The notes under the pieces are model-generated. The model worked only from the letters and a program-made list of their open reading frames with translations. It did no database searches and was not told the origin of the DNA. The position numbers were made by a program, and so were the translations under genes. Positions 6,088-6,604 of a stretch of DNA of 6,604 nt are shown in pieces (the stretch's first letter is position 1; each line of letters opens with the position of its first letter). The stretch is from Pyrinomonadaceae bacterium (GTDB lineage Bacteria > Acidobacteriota > Blastocatellia > Pyrinomonadales > Pyrinomonadaceae): the NCBI GenBank assembly GCA_013812565.1, contig JACCTF010000571.1, forward strand, positions 1 to 6,604, given 5' to 3'.

Positions 6088-6604
6088 ATGCACAAAGTCG
6101 TTTTGTTCGGGGCCACAGCTTGCGCTAATGAGAAGCGTTTAAAACGCATACTGAAAACCCGATGGCAACTCATGACCGTTCCTGACGAGGGCGCGATTGA
6201 GCAGTTGGAGCAGAACCTCTCGCACGCAGATGCAATCATCAGTTTATTTTGGAATCGGCAAATGGCTAAAGCAACCTCAAATTTGAAGTTGATTCAGGCC
6301 CTCGGGGCGGGCGTTGATGGTTATGACAAAACGGCCCTTCCTCCGGGTTGCTCACTCTGCAATGTCTATGAGCATGGAGTGCCCGTGGCAGAATACGTGA
6401 TCGGCGCTATGGTTGCACTGAGCGTCGGGTTCATCTTCCATGACCATCAGTTAAGAGAGGGTTATTGGGATGGGACGGGACGGAGGGACGGACAACCTCA
6501 TCAGGAGTTAGCCGGTAAAACTGTCGGACTCATCGGATACGGCAGCATCGGTCGCGAGGTGAGCAAACGAGCCCGCGCTTTTGGCATGAAGGTTCAGGCA
6601 ATTA
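6088..6604 (+). CDS. D-2-hydroxyacid dehydrogenase, NAD(P)-binding, 3' end cut by window edge
   Basis: The first 172 codons of a cytoplasmic D-isomer-specific 2-hydroxyacid dehydrogenase, about half of the usual 310-330 residues. These enzymes interconvert 2-oxo acids and D-2-hydroxy acids; examples are phosphoglycerate dehydrogenase and glyoxylate/hydroxypyruvate reductase. Visible marks are LKLIQALGAGVDGYD (66-80) of the substrate domain, VPVAEYVIGAM (98-108) at the domain hinge, and LAGKTVGLIGYGSIGREV (141-158) with the dinucleotide-binding GYGSIG at 150-155. The catalytic Arg, Glu and His lie beyond the window, as does the residue that sets NAD versus NADP preference. The ATG at 6088 is the only reasonable start: TAA at 6079 is in frame just upstream, and a weak AGG lies nine bases before the ATG. 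It follows the outer-membrane protein gene by 125 bases on the same strand. Its substrate may be the acid taken up by this locus. Confidence 0.88.
   Translation, partial: MHKVVLFGATACANEKRLKRILKTRWQLMTVPDEGAIEQLEQNLSHADAIISLFWNRQMAKATSNLKLIQALGAGVDGYDKTALPPGCSLCNVYEHGVPVAEYVIGAMVALSVGFIFHDHQLREGYWDGTGRRDGQPHQELAGKTVGLIGYGSIGREVSKRARAFGMKVQAI

Noticed and set aside
5940..6239. Open minus-strand frame of 99 codons across the outer-membrane protein end and the dehydrogenase start
   Set aside because: It is antisense to two well-supported genes and shows no recognisable domain.

Overview
This window looks like a chromosomal segment of an Acidobacteriota-type bacterium. The taxon is an inference, resting mainly on one very large Oar-like TonB-dependent outer-membrane protein. 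That protein has an N-terminal carboxypeptidase-regulatory-like domain and stock phrases such as GTVTDSTGAIVPGA, LPIRGRN and VVNVITKSG, which are greatly expanded in Acidobacteriota. GC content is moderate and the genes are ordinarily spaced.

Layout from left to right. (1) Positions 1-203 are one end of an IS1-family insertion sequence running off the left edge. It shows a terminal repeat at 203, a promoter-like sequence, and the first 45 codons of a zinc-finger transposase on the minus strand. (2) Positions 199-1515 (minus) encode an MFS permease of the anion:cation symporter type; its stop codon lies inside the IS end. (3) Positions 1605-2333 (minus) encode a GntR-family regulator with an FCD ligand-binding domain. 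It lies upstream of the permease and is probably co-transcribed with it. (4) Positions 2334-2497 are a divergent control region. It carries an 11-bp direct repeat (CTGACATATCA) spaced exactly 70 bp apart, a near-perfect 16-bp palindrome around one copy, two further inverted repeats and a possible sigma-70 promoter. (5) Positions 2498-5962 (plus) encode the 1154-residue outer-membrane protein. (6) Positions 6088-6604 (plus) hold the first 172 codons of a D-2-hydroxyacid dehydrogenase cut by the right edge.

The parts suggest a small uptake-and-use locus for an organic or sugar acid: an outer-membrane receptor, an inner-membrane anion symporter, an NAD(P)-dependent oxidoreductase for 2-hydroxy/2-oxo acids, and a metabolite-sensing FCD repressor between two divergent arms. 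Each family is recognisable. The substrate and the coupling of these four genes are inference. The most concrete observations are the IS junction that ends the permease reading frame and the repeated operator-like motif, one copy of which covers the regulator's own start codon. I saw no CRISPR array, tRNA, rRNA or phage genes.
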